The notes: a model not told the origin generated them from the letters alone. DNA of 64,000 bases from JABDKJ01 sp964609215 (GCA_964609215.1 CAZSQZ010000003.1:124001-188000), one strand, 5' to 3'. Positions 16,646 through 25,650 are shown, counted from the first letter of the stretch. A program made the numbers and translations.

Positions 16646-17374
16646 ATGACAGTAAGAGCAATTCTTTTGGTTTGTATTTTTGTTTGCGGTATTTCTGTAG
16701 ATGCTCAATCTCAGGATCCATTAGCTGGCTTGTCTGGTAAAGCAAAAGCAAAAAAACTTAAGCAAGAAGAAAAAGAGGCTAAGAAAGACAAAGAATACTT
16801 AGCGATAATGCAAGATGCGCACGAGTTATTTGCTCAAAACAAATTTGATGAGGCCTTAAACCTTTATGAACAAGCACATAAAAAAAGACCCATCAATCAA
16901 TATCCGAAAGTAAAAATAGAGGATGTAAAACTTGCCATTGAAAACTATGTAGAGCCTGAAGTAAAGGCAAAAGTAGAATACCATATTTCAATGGATCAAG
17001 AACCCCAAGAAAAATCGCAAGAGGAAAGAGTAGAAGAAGCCTATGAAAAAGAATTGGACAAAGCAAAGAAAGTCGTTGATCAAGCGATAAAACCTCCAAA
17101 AACGGAAACTCCAAAAGTGGTGAAGCCTGTAAATTCTGAAAAACTGGAAAGAGTATCTATTTCTGAATTGAGAGAAGAATTAGCCCGTGAATACGAAGAT
17201 GGTGTTTATGAAAACACTTTTATGGAGGGCAAAAAATCCATTACCGAAAGAATCGTAGTTAAAGATGGAAAGGGTGATTTATATCGAAAAGTAGTTCACC
17301 CCTGGGGTGGTGTTTATTATTTTAAAAACTATGCTTCGGCCAGTGAATATACCTGGAAACAATCATTCAAATAA
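16646..17374 (+). CDS. Secreted/periplasmic TPR-like protein, hypothetical
   Basis: The 242-residue protein has a signal peptide (MTVRAILLVCIFVCGISVDA). A strongly charged lysine/glutamate segment (residues 30-55) is followed by a TPR-like unit, HELFAQNKFDEALNLYEQA near 57-75. A second charged, proline-containing linker leads to a C-terminal domain with YEDGVYENTFMEGKKSITER near 189-208 and RKVVHPWGGVYYFKN near 218-232. That C-terminal pattern recurs in Bacteroidota OmpA-like and TPR proteins. No specific function is known. Its stop abuts the stop of the convergent gene at 17375. Confidence 0.72.
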   Translation: MTVRAILLVCIFVCGISVDAQSQDPLAGLSGKAKAKKLKQEEKEAKKDKEYLAIMQDAHELFAQNKFDEALNLYEQAHKKRPINQYPKVKIEDVKLAIENYVEPEVKAKVEYHISMDQEPQEKSQEERVEEAYEKELDKAKKVVDQAIKPPKTETPKVVKPVNSEKLERVSISELREELAREYEDGVYENTFMEGKKSITERIVVKDGKGDLYRKVVHPWGGVYYFKNYASASEYTWKQSFK

Positions 17375-17998
17375 TTACTTATATAAAATTCCAGTTTTAA
17401 CACCTGCCTCTACCCTAACCTCTAACATATTTTCTAAAGGCGGCTTTGGGCATGAATATTTATAATTATAAGCACAATACGGATTATAACAAGCATTAAA
17501 ATCTAAGATTAAGGAATCTGAATTTGCAGAGGGAATTTCAATATCCAAATAACGTCCTCCGCCATATGTTTCTATTCCGTTCGTTTCATCCAAAAAAGGA
17601 ATAAATAAGGAATTTCCATAATCAGGGTGATTTATAAATTCTTGATTCTGATATGCTGCAAGTTTCTGTTCCTTACCATCCAAAATAAAGGTAAGTTGAA
17701 GGTATTTTCGATATACTGGCAATCTATCTGTACTTGTTTTCATTTCAAAGGGCTTTTCGTCAGGAGTTAATAGATAGTGCGCCATAACTTTATGTTCTTC
17801 ACTCTCTGGAAAAAAATCAAGGGATTTAAACTTTTTCAAATCCTTGTTCATCAATGGTGATTTTTCAGCATTTGCATACTGCTCATTCAACTCTTTATGT
17901 TTCAGGTGGGAAATCTCTACTTTTTCTGTCTGAACTTTGGTAGAAGTACATGAAAGGATTAATAAAAGCGTAATGGATATTGATAATTCTTTAAACAT
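17375..17998 (-). CDS. DUF1684 domain lipoprotein
   Basis: The 207-residue protein has a lipobox (LILSC) near residue 16. The DUF1684 pattern is clear: FFPESEEHKV near 56-65, KYLQLTFILDGKEQKLAAYQ near 92-111, NSLFIPFLDETNG near 125-137, GGGRYLDI near 141-148, LDFNACYNPYCAYNYKYSCP near 160-179, and a PPLENMLEVRVEAG end. These proteins are of unknown biochemical role. The stop codons of this gene and its convergent neighbour are adjacent with no base between them. Confidence 0.86.
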   Translation of the reverse strand: MFKELSISITLLLILSCTSTKVQTEKVEISHLKHKELNEQYANAEKSPLMNKDLKKFKSLDFFPESEEHKVMAHYLLTPDEKPFEMKTSTDRLPVYRKYLQLTFILDGKEQKLAAYQNQEFINHPDYGNSLFIPFLDETNGIETYGGGRYLDIEIPSANSDSLILDFNACYNPYCAYNYKYSCPKPPLENMLEVRVEAGVKTGILYK

Positions 17999-18067
17999 AG
18001 CTTCAAATTTATTTCAAATTAGTTGATTATTTGTTTTTTTTGTTCATCAACATTACAATGCATTTAA

Positions 18068-19195
18068 TTGTCTTTTGATTATTCCGAAATAGCACCCTAT
18101 CAAGATTCTGATGTTCCAGCCTTGATGGAGAAATTGAAAACTAGTGATAGTTTTAAAGCTGTTCTTTCAATAGATAAAAGCGGAATTTCAATTGATGAGT
18201 GGATGACAGTAATTGGAGAGGTTCGCACCATTTATGATTTCCAATCTAGAGTAGCTAGACCTTTCGTAAAAAACCTTCTAAAAGAGACCAGTACTAAAAT
18301 CACCCATTCAGGTATTGATGATATTGACACCTCACAGAAGTATTTGTTTATAGCTAACCACAGGGATATTATTCTTGATTCCGCTATTCTAAATATTGTA
18401 ATGACAGAGGCTAATATCCAAACCTGTGAAACAGCTATTGGAGATAATCTTTTAACTTCAGATATTGTCTATGATCTCACTAAACTCAATAAGAATTTCA
18501 CAGTAATAAGAAGTGCTGGCCCTAGAGAAATGTATGCCCACTCCTTGACTTTATCCAATTACATAAGAGATAAAATTGTCTCTAACTCCTCTTCTATATG
18601 GTTAGCGCAAAGAGAAGGAAGAGCTAAAGATGGAAATGATCGAACACAACAAGGACTTTTAAAAATGTTGCATTTATCTGCGGGAGAAAAGTCTTTTGAG
18701 CAAGGCTTCGAGGAGCTTAGAATAAGACCACTCTCTGTTTCTTATGAATACGATCCATGTGATCGATTTAAATTGAATGAAATACTGACCAAGGAAAGAG
18801 GCAATAAATATGAGAAACGTCCTGAAGAAGATCTTCAAAATATAATTGCTGGAATGAGTGGATTTAAGGGAGAAATTCACTTAAGTCTACAAGCATGCAT
18901 AAATGAGCAATTGAAAGAGTTAAACGTGTCTGACAATATAAATGAAAAGGCAAATCTACTTGCTGAAATAATTGATAAAGAAATCTTCAAATCCTATAAG
19001 CTCTTTGAAAACAATTACATCGCTTATGATATGTTGTATGGTTTAACGGAATACAAGAAACACTATTCTAAAGCCAAGAAAGAAGAGTTTGAAGACTACA
19101 TTGAAAAAACAACAGAAGGCCAGGCTTACGAAATAAAAAAGCTATTGATCAGAAAGTATGCTTATCCTTTAATTAATCAGAAGTCGATTGGTTAG
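18068..19195 (+). CDS. PlsC/PlsB-like acyltransferase
   Basis: The 375-residue protein has the glycerolipid acyltransferase block FIANHRDIILDSAIL near residues 97-111 (an NHRD variant of the NHxSxxD motif) and IWLAQREGRAKDGNDRTQQG near 177-196, equivalent to the FPEGTRS motif that binds the phosphate. Such enzymes acylate lysophosphatidate or a related acceptor at the inner membrane, although no obvious membrane helix is seen here. The start is TTG at 18068; upstream there is no ATG in frame. It is convergent with the next gene with one base between stops. Confidence 0.82.
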   Translation: MSFDYSEIAPYQDSDVPALMEKLKTSDSFKAVLSIDKSGISIDEWMTVIGEVRTIYDFQSRVARPFVKNLLKETSTKITHSGIDDIDTSQKYLFIANHRDIILDSAILNIVMTEANIQTCETAIGDNLLTSDIVYDLTKLNKNFTVIRSAGPREMYAHSLTLSNYIRDKIVSNSSSIWLAQREGRAKDGNDRTQQGLLKMLHLSAGEKSFEQGFEELRIRPLSVSYEYDPCDRFKLNEILTKERGNKYEKRPEEDLQNIIAGMSGFKGEIHLSLQACINEQLKELNVSDNINEKANLLAEIIDKEIFKSYKLFENNYIAYDMLYGLTEYKKHYSKAKKEEFEDYIEKTTEGQAYEIKKLLIRKYAYPLINQKSIG

Positions 19196-19196
19196 T

Positions 19197-19778
19197 CTAT
19201 TTCCAATCTAAAGTTTCATCATTAAAATTATTTTCAATTTTTGGTTTTCTTTTTGCTCTCCAAAGGCTGATAATTCCCAATATTAATCCTATCAATCCTC
19301 CGATGTAACTACTATTATGCACGATACCTGCTCTTATGAAAGAATTAGGATTTGACACAGAACTAAGAGTACTAAAAAAATCACTTCTAGAACCTGAAAT
19401 TATAATTGGACTGTCCTCACTAAATAAACAGTATCCAAATAAAAATCCTGCAACTCCAAACAATATAGCAATTGACATCATAATTCCTAAAGCGCGATAT
19501 CTAGTCCATAAATTCAAATTATTTGCGTCTATCCAAATCCCTCCTATAAAAATTCCTGAAAAAAGTCCTACCCACCAAGTTCCCTCCCAGCCTACTATAA
19601 ATGCTCCAAGCCATTCAGGTCTTGCAAAATAATCTGATAATCCAAATTTCGGAAATAAGAAATGAGTGAAAAATTCACTTGAAATTTTAAGAGTAAATTG
19701 ATTATGCACAGCTCCATAAATTCCAGCTATAAGAACACTGCTAACAACAAAAACTATAAACCATAATAGCTTTCTCAT
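19197..19778 (-). CDS. Hypothetical polytopic membrane protein
   Basis: From ATG at 19778 (an in-frame TTG lies at 19790) the protein is 193 residues with about four hydrophobic segments: near 5-22, 55-78, 95-115 and 155-172. The first begins MRKLLWFIVFVVSS. Glycine-rich stretches (FSGIFIGGIWI, YIGGLIGLILGIISL) resemble small-molecule or glycine-zipper membrane proteins. I do not recognise a family. It lies between the acyltransferase and the M1 peptidase genes. Confidence 0.7.
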   Translation of the reverse strand: MRKLLWFIVFVVSSVLIAGIYGAVHNQFTLKISSEFFTHFLFPKFGLSDYFARPEWLGAFIVGWEGTWWVGLFSGIFIGGIWIDANNLNLWTRYRALGIMMSIAILFGVAGFLFGYCLFSEDSPIIISGSRSDFFSTLSSVSNPNSFIRAGIVHNSSYIGGLIGLILGIISLWRAKRKPKIENNFNDETLDWK

Positions 19779-19846
19779 TATCTGAATCAACTAAGAAATA
19801 TTCCTTATTGAATCCCAGTTTAAAACTTAAAATTCAACATTTAAAT

Positions 19847-21715
19847 TCACTCCCACCCCAACAAATCATCCATAGTATTCTTGCTCACCGCATGGTAGTT
19901 TTCTCTGGCCTTTCCATAGATATCTTTAGCCATGGCCAATTCATTGTTTTCCTTCATCGCCTTATATAAAGGAGTTAAAAATTTTCTTCTTCCCACATTA
20001 ATTAAGAAATTTTCCATAGCAGGGTAAGCTTCTGAATAGCCAAATTCAACTGCTTTTCCATACCAAACACATTGCACCTCCGCATTGGTAGAACTGGTTA
20101 AACCAAATGCATTATCCAAGGTTTGCATTTGAGTCTGGCTTAAATCTTCTAAGCCTCTTAATAAATGTAACTTTTCATGGGTTGAATAGGTTCCATAAGG
20201 TATTGCATCAACTGCACCACCATTCACCCATGTCTTTCTTTGTTCATCAACATTGGCAAACAAATCAGATTCTATTTGAACCAAGTTGGAAGGTAATCCG
20301 GGACTATACACCCAATCTTCCACATTCACTTCTTTACCATACTTCTGCACCAAATTGGCATCCATATAATCTAAGAACACTTCCGTTGTTGTTGTTTTAA
20401 ATGCAAATTCATTAAAATAGTTTGAAAGGAATTCATCAAACGCCTCTCTTCCAAAAGTATGCTCTAACATTCTGAGGAAGTGATGTCCTTTTTCATAAGG
20501 AACTCCTGTTAAACCATCGTCAGGGTTTCTGCCTTCAAGATGCATCTTTAAATGGGTATCTATAGCATCCAGTTCTTTTAATTCTTCTTTCAATTCATCA
20601 TGTCCAAGTCTTCTTAACATATTGGTATAGTCCGCTCCGTAAAGCTTTTCCATGATTCTATATTCGAAATAAACCGTAAAACCTTCGTTTAGCCAGAAGT
20701 CATTCCAAGTGGCATTGGTTACTAAGTTTCCACTCCAACTATGTGCAAGTTCATGCGCAATTAAACTGGTTAAGGAACGGTCTCCTGCAATAATTGTAGG
20801 TGTCGCAAATGTCAATCTCGGGTTTTCCATCCCACCAAAAGGAAATGATGGAGGCAAGAATAAAACATCATATTGATCCCATCTATACTCTCCGTAAAGC
20901 TCTTCTGCAGATTCCAACATCTTTTGCATGTCACCTAGCTCATATGCACCTTTTTGAATAACTTCTGGTTCTGCATAAACTCCTGTTCTTGCACCTATTC
21001 GTTCAAAAACTAAATCTCCCACTGCCAGAGCCATTAAATATGCTGGAATAGGTTGTTCCATTTTGAATGTATAAACACCTTCAGCATTCTTTTCAGTTGG
21101 GTTACTTGCGCTCATCAGGGCTAACATTTCAGATGGCACCTTAACTTTCGCATCATAGGTATAACGAACACCAGGTGAATCTTGACAAGGCAGCCAAGTT
21201 CTAGCCAATATGGCTTGGCTTTGCGTGAACAGAAAAGGATATTTCTTACCTGTGGTCTGCTCCTTTGGTTGCCATTGCACTGCTTCTGCACCTGGTGAAG
21301 TAGCATAAGTAATAGACACTTTTTTAGTGTTCTTATGGATTGGAATTTCAATAGAAGAACCGAAGTATTCCTTAAAATCACTTTGTTTGCATTGCACTTC
21401 TTCCTCGTCATTCAACACAATTTTTTGAATATCTAAATTGTTGACGTCAAAAACGATTTTGTCTGTTTCAGAGTTCTGAACAATATCATAATGCGCAGTT
21501 CCTGAAATAATTTTCTCATCAAAGTCTACCTCAATGTCTAAAAACAAATGGGTAACTGCAGCTTCCTCAGGCAGTGAATAGCTATGAGGATCATTAACAT
21601 AGATCATTTTTGGGGTATTAGATATTTGGTCAGTATGCTTATCTGACGTTTTTTGAGGATTGCATGCGCAAAGCAGCAATAAAAAAACAAAGGGAACAAC
21701 TTGAGTGCACTTCAT
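19847..21715 (-). CDS. M1 family metallopeptidase (leukotriene A4 hydrolase-like aminopeptidase), lipoprotein
   Basis: The 622-residue protein has a lipobox (LLLCAC, Cys16 or 18), so it is probably lipid-anchored outside the inner membrane. It carries the M1 motifs GGMENPR (294-300), the zinc site HELAHSWSGN (321-330) with the third ligand in NEGFTVYFE (Glu344), and the extended C-terminal helical domain of the LTA4H/aminopeptidase B branch. It would remove N-terminal residues from peptides in the periplasm. All catalytic residues seen are intact. Confidence 0.95.
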   Translation of the reverse strand: MKCTQVVPFVFLLLLCACNPQKTSDKHTDQISNTPKMIYVNDPHSYSLPEEAAVTHLFLDIEVDFDEKIISGTAHYDIVQNSETDKIVFDVNNLDIQKIVLNDEEEVQCKQSDFKEYFGSSIEIPIHKNTKKVSITYATSPGAEAVQWQPKEQTTGKKYPFLFTQSQAILARTWLPCQDSPGVRYTYDAKVKVPSEMLALMSASNPTEKNAEGVYTFKMEQPIPAYLMALAVGDLVFERIGARTGVYAEPEVIQKGAYELGDMQKMLESAEELYGEYRWDQYDVLFLPPSFPFGGMENPRLTFATPTIIAGDRSLTSLIAHELAHSWSGNLVTNATWNDFWLNEGFTVYFEYRIMEKLYGADYTNMLRRLGHDELKEELKELDAIDTHLKMHLEGRNPDDGLTGVPYEKGHHFLRMLEHTFGREAFDEFLSNYFNEFAFKTTTTEVFLDYMDANLVQKYGKEVNVEDWVYSPGLPSNLVQIESDLFANVDEQRKTWVNGGAVDAIPYGTYSTHEKLHLLRGLEDLSQTQMQTLDNAFGLTSSTNAEVQCVWYGKAVEFGYSEAYPAMENFLINVGRRKFLTPLYKAMKENNELAMAKDIYGKARENYHAVSKNTMDDLLGWE

Positions 21716-21774
21716 AAGATAGATTGAAGTGCGAATATAATCGGAAATGATAAAATAGAGAATTTAAAGGAACG

Positions 21775-21909
21775 CTATATCATTGCTAAATTTCCTTTCA
21801 ATTCATCATTTACTTTTTTAAGAATTGCTTTAAAATTCTTTTTCTTCTCTATTTCCTCTTTCGTAAGCTTAGCTTTCTCTTTAGGAATATATTTCTTCTT
21901 CGACATCAT
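21775..21909 (-). CDS. Small basic protein (44 aa), possible
   Basis: An ORF too short for routine calling starts with tandem ATG codons (21909 and 21906) and encodes a lysine/glutamate-rich helix: MSKKKYIPKEKAK, then EEIEKKKNFKAIL and KKVNDELKGN. It lies 60 bp upstream of the M1 peptidase start and 126 bp after the sigma factor stop, on the same strand as both. The gap of 320 bases between those genes holds nothing else that I can recognise. The regular heptad-like composition suggests a real small protein, but there is no family match from memory. Confidence 0.5.
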   Translation of the reverse strand: MMSKKKYIPKEKAKLTKEEIEKKKNFKAILKKVNDELKGNLAMI

Positions 21910-22035
21910 GCAAAATTAGGGTTTAAACTTGCAAACCTTGCCTGCCAGGGCATGAAAAATGTCTTCAAAATACTTGCCTTTCGACTATATAATGCGCTTT
22001 CGATGGTTTCGTTACACATAAATTTATAAATATCT

Positions 22036-22614
22036 TCAGTTCTTAAAGTTATATTCTTTTAAAATACTTGCTTTCAACTTCTTAAGTGCTCGAAATACTT
22101 TGATTTTGGCATTTGCTTCTGTCATACCGGTTATCTCAGCTATATCTTTGTATGATTTCTGATCCATGTAACGTAACTCAATTAACTTAACCAATTCCGG
22201 TTTAAGAATGTTAAAACTATTCACAATAGATTCCCATTTTAATTCAAAAAGAATCTTTTCCTCTATCTCATCCTTAAATTCTGGAAGCAAGAAAGACAGA
22301 TCTGTAGGACCATAATAGATTTCTTTTGTTCTAGCACTTTTTCTAAAGTAGGTATTTACCTCATTATAAGCGATTCGAAAAAGCCAAGATGAAAAGGGAT
22401 ATCCTTTGTACTCAAACTTGTGTAAGTTGAGCATTACTTTAATAAAAATCTCTTGGGTAACATCAGAACTTTCATCAAGATTATTCATTCGTCTTTGCAC
22501 GAAGCGAAAGACTTCTTCAAAATACTTCTCATAAATAGGCTCAAAGTTCTTTGGATCTTCAATTGCCAATTTAATGAGAGCTAGTTCTTCTTTTATGCCA
22601 GTTTCTGTAACCAA
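22036..22614 (-). CDS. RNA polymerase sigma factor, ECF subfamily
   Basis: The 192-residue protein has region 2 (PIYEKYFEEVFRFVQRRM near 26-43, DVTQEIFIKVML near 51-62, FSSWLFRIAYNEVNTYFRK near 74-92) and region 4 (PELVKLIELRYMDQKSYKDIA with GMTEANAKIKVFRALKKLK). The start is TTG at 22614, with no in-frame ATG before the conserved part. No anti-sigma gene is adjacent. It is divergent from the BamA-like gene at 22781, from which it is separated by 166 bp that could hold both promoters. Confidence 0.92.
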   Translation of the reverse strand: MVTETGIKEELALIKLAIEDPKNFEPIYEKYFEEVFRFVQRRMNNLDESSDVTQEIFIKVMLNLHKFEYKGYPFSSWLFRIAYNEVNTYFRKSARTKEIYYGPTDLSFLLPEFKDEIEEKILFELKWESIVNSFNILKPELVKLIELRYMDQKSYKDIAEITGMTEANAKIKVFRALKKLKASILKEYNFKN

Positions 22615-22754
22615 GTTCCCTAATGTTGTTTCAAGAATTCAGATATAAAATGTTAAACGGCTCAATTTATTGTGTAAATGGATGACTAATTGATTTGTAA
22701 GTGAGTTAATAGTAAATAAAATTGCAGCCTTAGCCCTTATTAATAATGATTATC

Positions 22755-22762
22755 TAAATTTG
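22755..22762 (+). promoter_or_regulatory. Bacteroidota-type -7 element
   Basis: TAAATTTG matches TAnnTTTG 18 bases before the ATG at 22781. A start site near 22768 would give a leader of about 13 bases. No convincing -33 element at standard spacing was seen. Confidence 0.4.
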
Positions 22763-22780
22763 CCCACCTATTAGCTAACA

Positions 22781-24058
22781 ATGAGAATCATAATTTTAAT
22801 TTTTGCTTTGTTTCTTGGATTAAGTTCAGTTGCTCAGGAGAATACAATTTCGACCATAGAAATTAATGGCTTGAAGAGAACCAAAGAAGCTTTTATTAGA
22901 AGATTAATAAAAGTTAAGCCCGGAAGCACATTGGATTCTTTAAAGATACAGACCGATATAGACAGGTTAAATAGATTACCTGGTATTGCAAAGTCTGAAT
23001 ATAAACTGGAAGAAAACACCAATGGAAAGTATACCCTTACATATGATCTAATTGAAAATATTACCATTATCCCTGGAGCTAGAATTGCAACAGATAACAA
23101 TGGCGAATTTGCTTATCGCCTATCTGTGTTTGACTTTAACGTATTTGGTAAAAATCAACTTTTGGGAGGTTTTTATCAAAATGATGAATTCGAGTCATTT
23201 GGCTTTTTCTGGGAGGCTCCTTTTTTGTTTACGAATAAATTTGGATTGGGACTTAATTATCAAACTAATGTAAATCAAGAACCTGTTTTCTTCCCAAATC
23301 AAGAATTGAACTATAGATTTACCAGTAATGCAGGAGAAGTCTTTTTAAGCTATGAATATGATTTCCATAATCGTATAGAATTGAGTACGACTATATCAAG
23401 AGAAGAGTATTCTTTCTTACCGGAATTAAGTGATGGTGTTCCACCAGATGACAAAGCACTAGAGCTTGATGCCAATAGAGTGACCTTTAAATCAGAATAT
23501 GAAAACAACCATATCAATATAGATTATCAATATCTAAGTGGTTATAGAAGTTTGTTGGATTTGCGTTTTGTTACCGGTGATGAAAGCGAAGATTTTTTGG
23601 ATAGTTTCTTCATTGGAAGAAATGATTTTGAATACTTTAAAAGGATTGGTGAACATGGAAACTGGGCCAATAGATTACGTGTTGCCTATGCCTCAAACAA
23701 TGACAACCCTTTTGCTCCATTTACTTTGGATAATCAATTGAATATTAGGGGAGTTGGAAATACCGTGGATAGAGGAACCGCAGCTATTGTTCTAAATACG
23801 GAATACAGGCATACACTCTTTGAAAGAAAATGGTTTGTAATACAAAGTAATGTCTTTATAGATGCGGGTACTTGGAGAAATCCGGGAGAAGACTTTTCTC
23901 AATTGTTTGATGGAACTTCTACCAGTTTTTATCCTGGGGCTGGTATTCGATTCATTCACAAATTAATTTTTAATGCCGTAATACGATTCGATTACGGTTA
24001 CGGTATTGGAGATAATGCTACGCGCGGAATCGTATTTGGAATTGGACAGTATTTTTAG
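22781..24058 (+). CDS. Outer-membrane protein of the BamA/TamA superfamily with one POTRA domain
   Basis: The 425-residue protein has a signal peptide (MRIIILIFALFLGLSSVAQ). A single POTRA-like domain follows: ISTIEINGLKRTKEAFIRR near 23-41 and DIDRLNRLPGIAKSEYKLEE near 60-79. A beta-barrel of about 330 residues ends in RFDYGYGIGDNATRGIVFGIGQYF-like strands with a terminal aromatic residue. Related proteins insert or export outer-membrane and lipidated proteins. With only one POTRA domain it is not BamA itself (five in E. coli). The partner or cargo is unknown. Confidence 0.85.
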   Translation: MRIIILIFALFLGLSSVAQENTISTIEINGLKRTKEAFIRRLIKVKPGSTLDSLKIQTDIDRLNRLPGIAKSEYKLEENTNGKYTLTYDLIENITIIPGARIATDNNGEFAYRLSVFDFNVFGKNQLLGGFYQNDEFESFGFFWEAPFLFTNKFGLGLNYQTNVNQEPVFFPNQELNYRFTSNAGEVFLSYEYDFHNRIELSTTISREEYSFLPELSDGVPPDDKALELDANRVTFKSEYENNHINIDYQYLSGYRSLLDLRFVTGDESEDFLDSFFIGRNDFEYFKRIGEHGNWANRLRVAYASNNDNPFAPFTLDNQLNIRGVGNTVDRGTAAIVLNTEYRHTLFERKWFVIQSNVFIDAGTWRNPGEDFSQLFDGTSTSFYPGAGIRFIHKLIFNAVIRFDYGYGIGDNATRGIVFGIGQYF

Positions 24059-24112
24059 GAACTAGTTGAAGACAGTACTTCATTAAGCTTCCATATTACC
24101 TCATTTTTAAAT

Positions 24113-24229
24113 TCAATTTCCTCCGAATGGAGTACCGAAAATACCTACTCCCAATTCTGCCCATATTAGAAATACGATGATTAGAACGGATACGAATATT
24201 ATTAATTTGCGTTTTCTATTGATTTTCAT
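24113..24229 (-). CDS. Small single-pass membrane protein (38 aa)
   Basis: The ORF encodes a basic N-terminus (MKINRKRK), one hydrophobic segment (about residues 9-23, LIIFVSVLIIVFLIW) and the tail AELGVGIFGTPFGGN. This W-A-E-L-x-V-G-I-F-G-T-P-F pattern is one I recall from unannotated small proteins of other flavobacteria, which makes a real gene likely. It is convergent with the barrel gene that ends at 24058. It would be missed by length cut-offs. Confidence 0.68.
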   Translation of the reverse strand: MKINRKRKLIIFVSVLIIVFLIWAELGVGIFGTPFGGN

Positions 24230-24270
24230 TGATTATAAATGATAGCCATTAAAGTATTTCCAATGATTTA

Positions 24271-24290
24271 TTTGTTCGAGTATGAAAAGA
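24271..24290 (+). repeat. Left copy of a 20-bp imperfect direct repeat
   Basis: TTTGTTCGAGTATGAAAAGA here and TTCGTTCCAGTATGAAAAGA at 25651-25670 are identical at 18 of 20 positions and in the same orientation. They bracket 1.36 kb containing the orphan gene at 24449-25327 and the gene remnant at 25442-25650. The stretch 24230-24448 between the small gene and the orphan gene otherwise shows nothing. Confidence 0.55.
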
Positions 24291-24448
24291 TAATCATCAA
24301 TTCATCAAAAAATTATTTGGAGTATAAGAACAACTAACAATACAAAGAATAGTTGGTAATGGAATAATGTATAAGATATGATTTAGTATATCTTCAATTT
24401 CAAAAGTTTATATAAGGATCAAAAGGGGCCTGGTAATCAATAAAACCT

Positions 24449-25327
24449 TCAATTACCACTGAAGGTATCTTTGAAAAATTTTTTATCTAACTGAAATTTA
24501 TGTCCTGTCCACGGGTAACTTGTTATAATTAATCTCCCTCCTTTTGTTGTATATATATTAGCTGAAGAAAATCTCCCTCCCTGAGCATGGTCAATATATA
24601 GGCATCCCTCTTTTTTAGATTTTATAGCTTCTGACCATTGTTCATCAGAAACAATCTCTATTGGATATGAATATACAGATTTTAGTTTATCAATATCAAA
24701 AAGACTTTTATGAAGTAAGCTTCTTTTTACCAAAAGAGTATGACTAGCAAGATCATTTTCATAACCAGAAACACGATGTATTCCACCACTTCTATGAATT
24801 TCATCCTTATAATTATCTAATAATAATCTTAGACCATTTACACCATGCTCCAATCTCTCTGGCAATATGTTTTCTTGAATGCCCTTATAATCTAGCCAAA
24901 GCAGGGTAATAGGTCTTCCTTCTCCCAGTTCAGTCTTTCCTTGTTTTATTATTATACCATGTTGCACAGAAGTGATTGTGCTATTGGTTCCAGTAGAATT
25001 ATTCTCTACCGCAATTGTTCTTGCAAAAATTGTAAGATGAAAATTGTCTGCCACATCATTCTGATTCAAATATTCTTCCTCTGAAATAAGTTCTATTTTT
25101 TTATCATGCCACGCCTTTTTGACTAATTCATAAAAAGAAATTTCATCACCCGTATCGCAAGTGTATTTTTTTGTATTGGCCTCTGAATTGAAAACGTATA
25201 AAGTCTTAGCATCCAAATACTTCTGATAGGTTTTCATCTTTGCTTTTTGAGCTGAAATTTTCAAATTCAATCCAAAAATTACCGTTATCAATAAAATTAT
25301 GTGCATTGAGAAATTCTTATTTATCAT
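24449..25327 (-). CDS. Secreted protein of unknown function
   Basis: The 292-residue protein has a signal peptide (MHIILLITVIFGLNLKISAQ, preceded by MINKNFS). The mature part is a mixed alpha/beta soluble domain with no motif that I recognise. GDEISFYELVKKAWHDKKIE near residues 59-78 and WTGHKFQLDKKFFKD near the end are the most distinctive segments. It stands alone between direct repeats at 24271 and 25651, next to a gene remnant, which suggests an inserted or rearranged segment. A periplasmic or exported location is the only inference that can be made. Confidence 0.65.
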   Translation of the reverse strand: MINKNFSMHIILLITVIFGLNLKISAQKAKMKTYQKYLDAKTLYVFNSEANTKKYTCDTGDEISFYELVKKAWHDKKIELISEEEYLNQNDVADNFHLTIFARTIAVENNSTGTNSTITSVQHGIIIKQGKTELGEGRPITLLWLDYKGIQENILPERLEHGVNGLRLLLDNYKDEIHRSGGIHRVSGYENDLASHTLLVKRSLLHKSLFDIDKLKSVYSYPIEIVSDEQWSEAIKSKKEGCLYIDHAQGGRFSSANIYTTKGGRLIITSYPWTGHKFQLDKKFFKDTFSGN

Positions 25328-25441
25328 GCTTGCATTTTCTTGCTAAGATATATTTTTTTCTAAGCTTTTAGATTATCAATAGTTCAATTGCAAGAAATGT
25401 CATACCCAAATGCGAAAGAACTCAAATACTGCGCATTTGAT

Positions 25442-25650
25442 ATGGTAGCAAAATAAAGTTCCTAAGGAAGAAAAATCTCTATTACTGGTTGAAGTAGTAA
25501 TATTCTACTACTTTCACCCAATCACAATATATTGATCTCAAAGCAAAAGATACAATTATAGATCAGTTAAAAGATAAGTTAGGTTCCCGTCCTAGTATCA
25601 ATCTTGGTGATCTAGATTTCAGATTGAATATTCACATTTCTAACGGTTAA
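25442..25650 (+). pseudogene. Decayed duplicate of the THUMP RNA methyltransferase gene
   Basis: The core, 25516-25650, translates in one frame to 44 residues (TQSQYIDLKAKD..., ending FRLNIHISNG and TAA). By hand 32 of 44 are identical to residues 104-147 of the intact protein at 27081-28229 (THSKYIALKAKD... FRLNIHISNK). Upstream, 25442-25515 weakly follows the intact gene start (GGTAGC-AAAA, CCTA-GAAGA, GGTTGA) but with stops and frameshifts, and the part in between is deleted. A perfect 8-bp hairpin (AAGTAGTA/TACTACTT, 25492-25513) sits right at the deletion junction. The 25328-25683 gap holds nothing else. Confidence 0.72.

Noticed and set aside
24230..24448. CRISPR or promoter array in the gap before the orphan gene
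   Set aside because: Apart from one copy of the 20-bp direct repeat, no regular repeat spacing or promoter motif is present.
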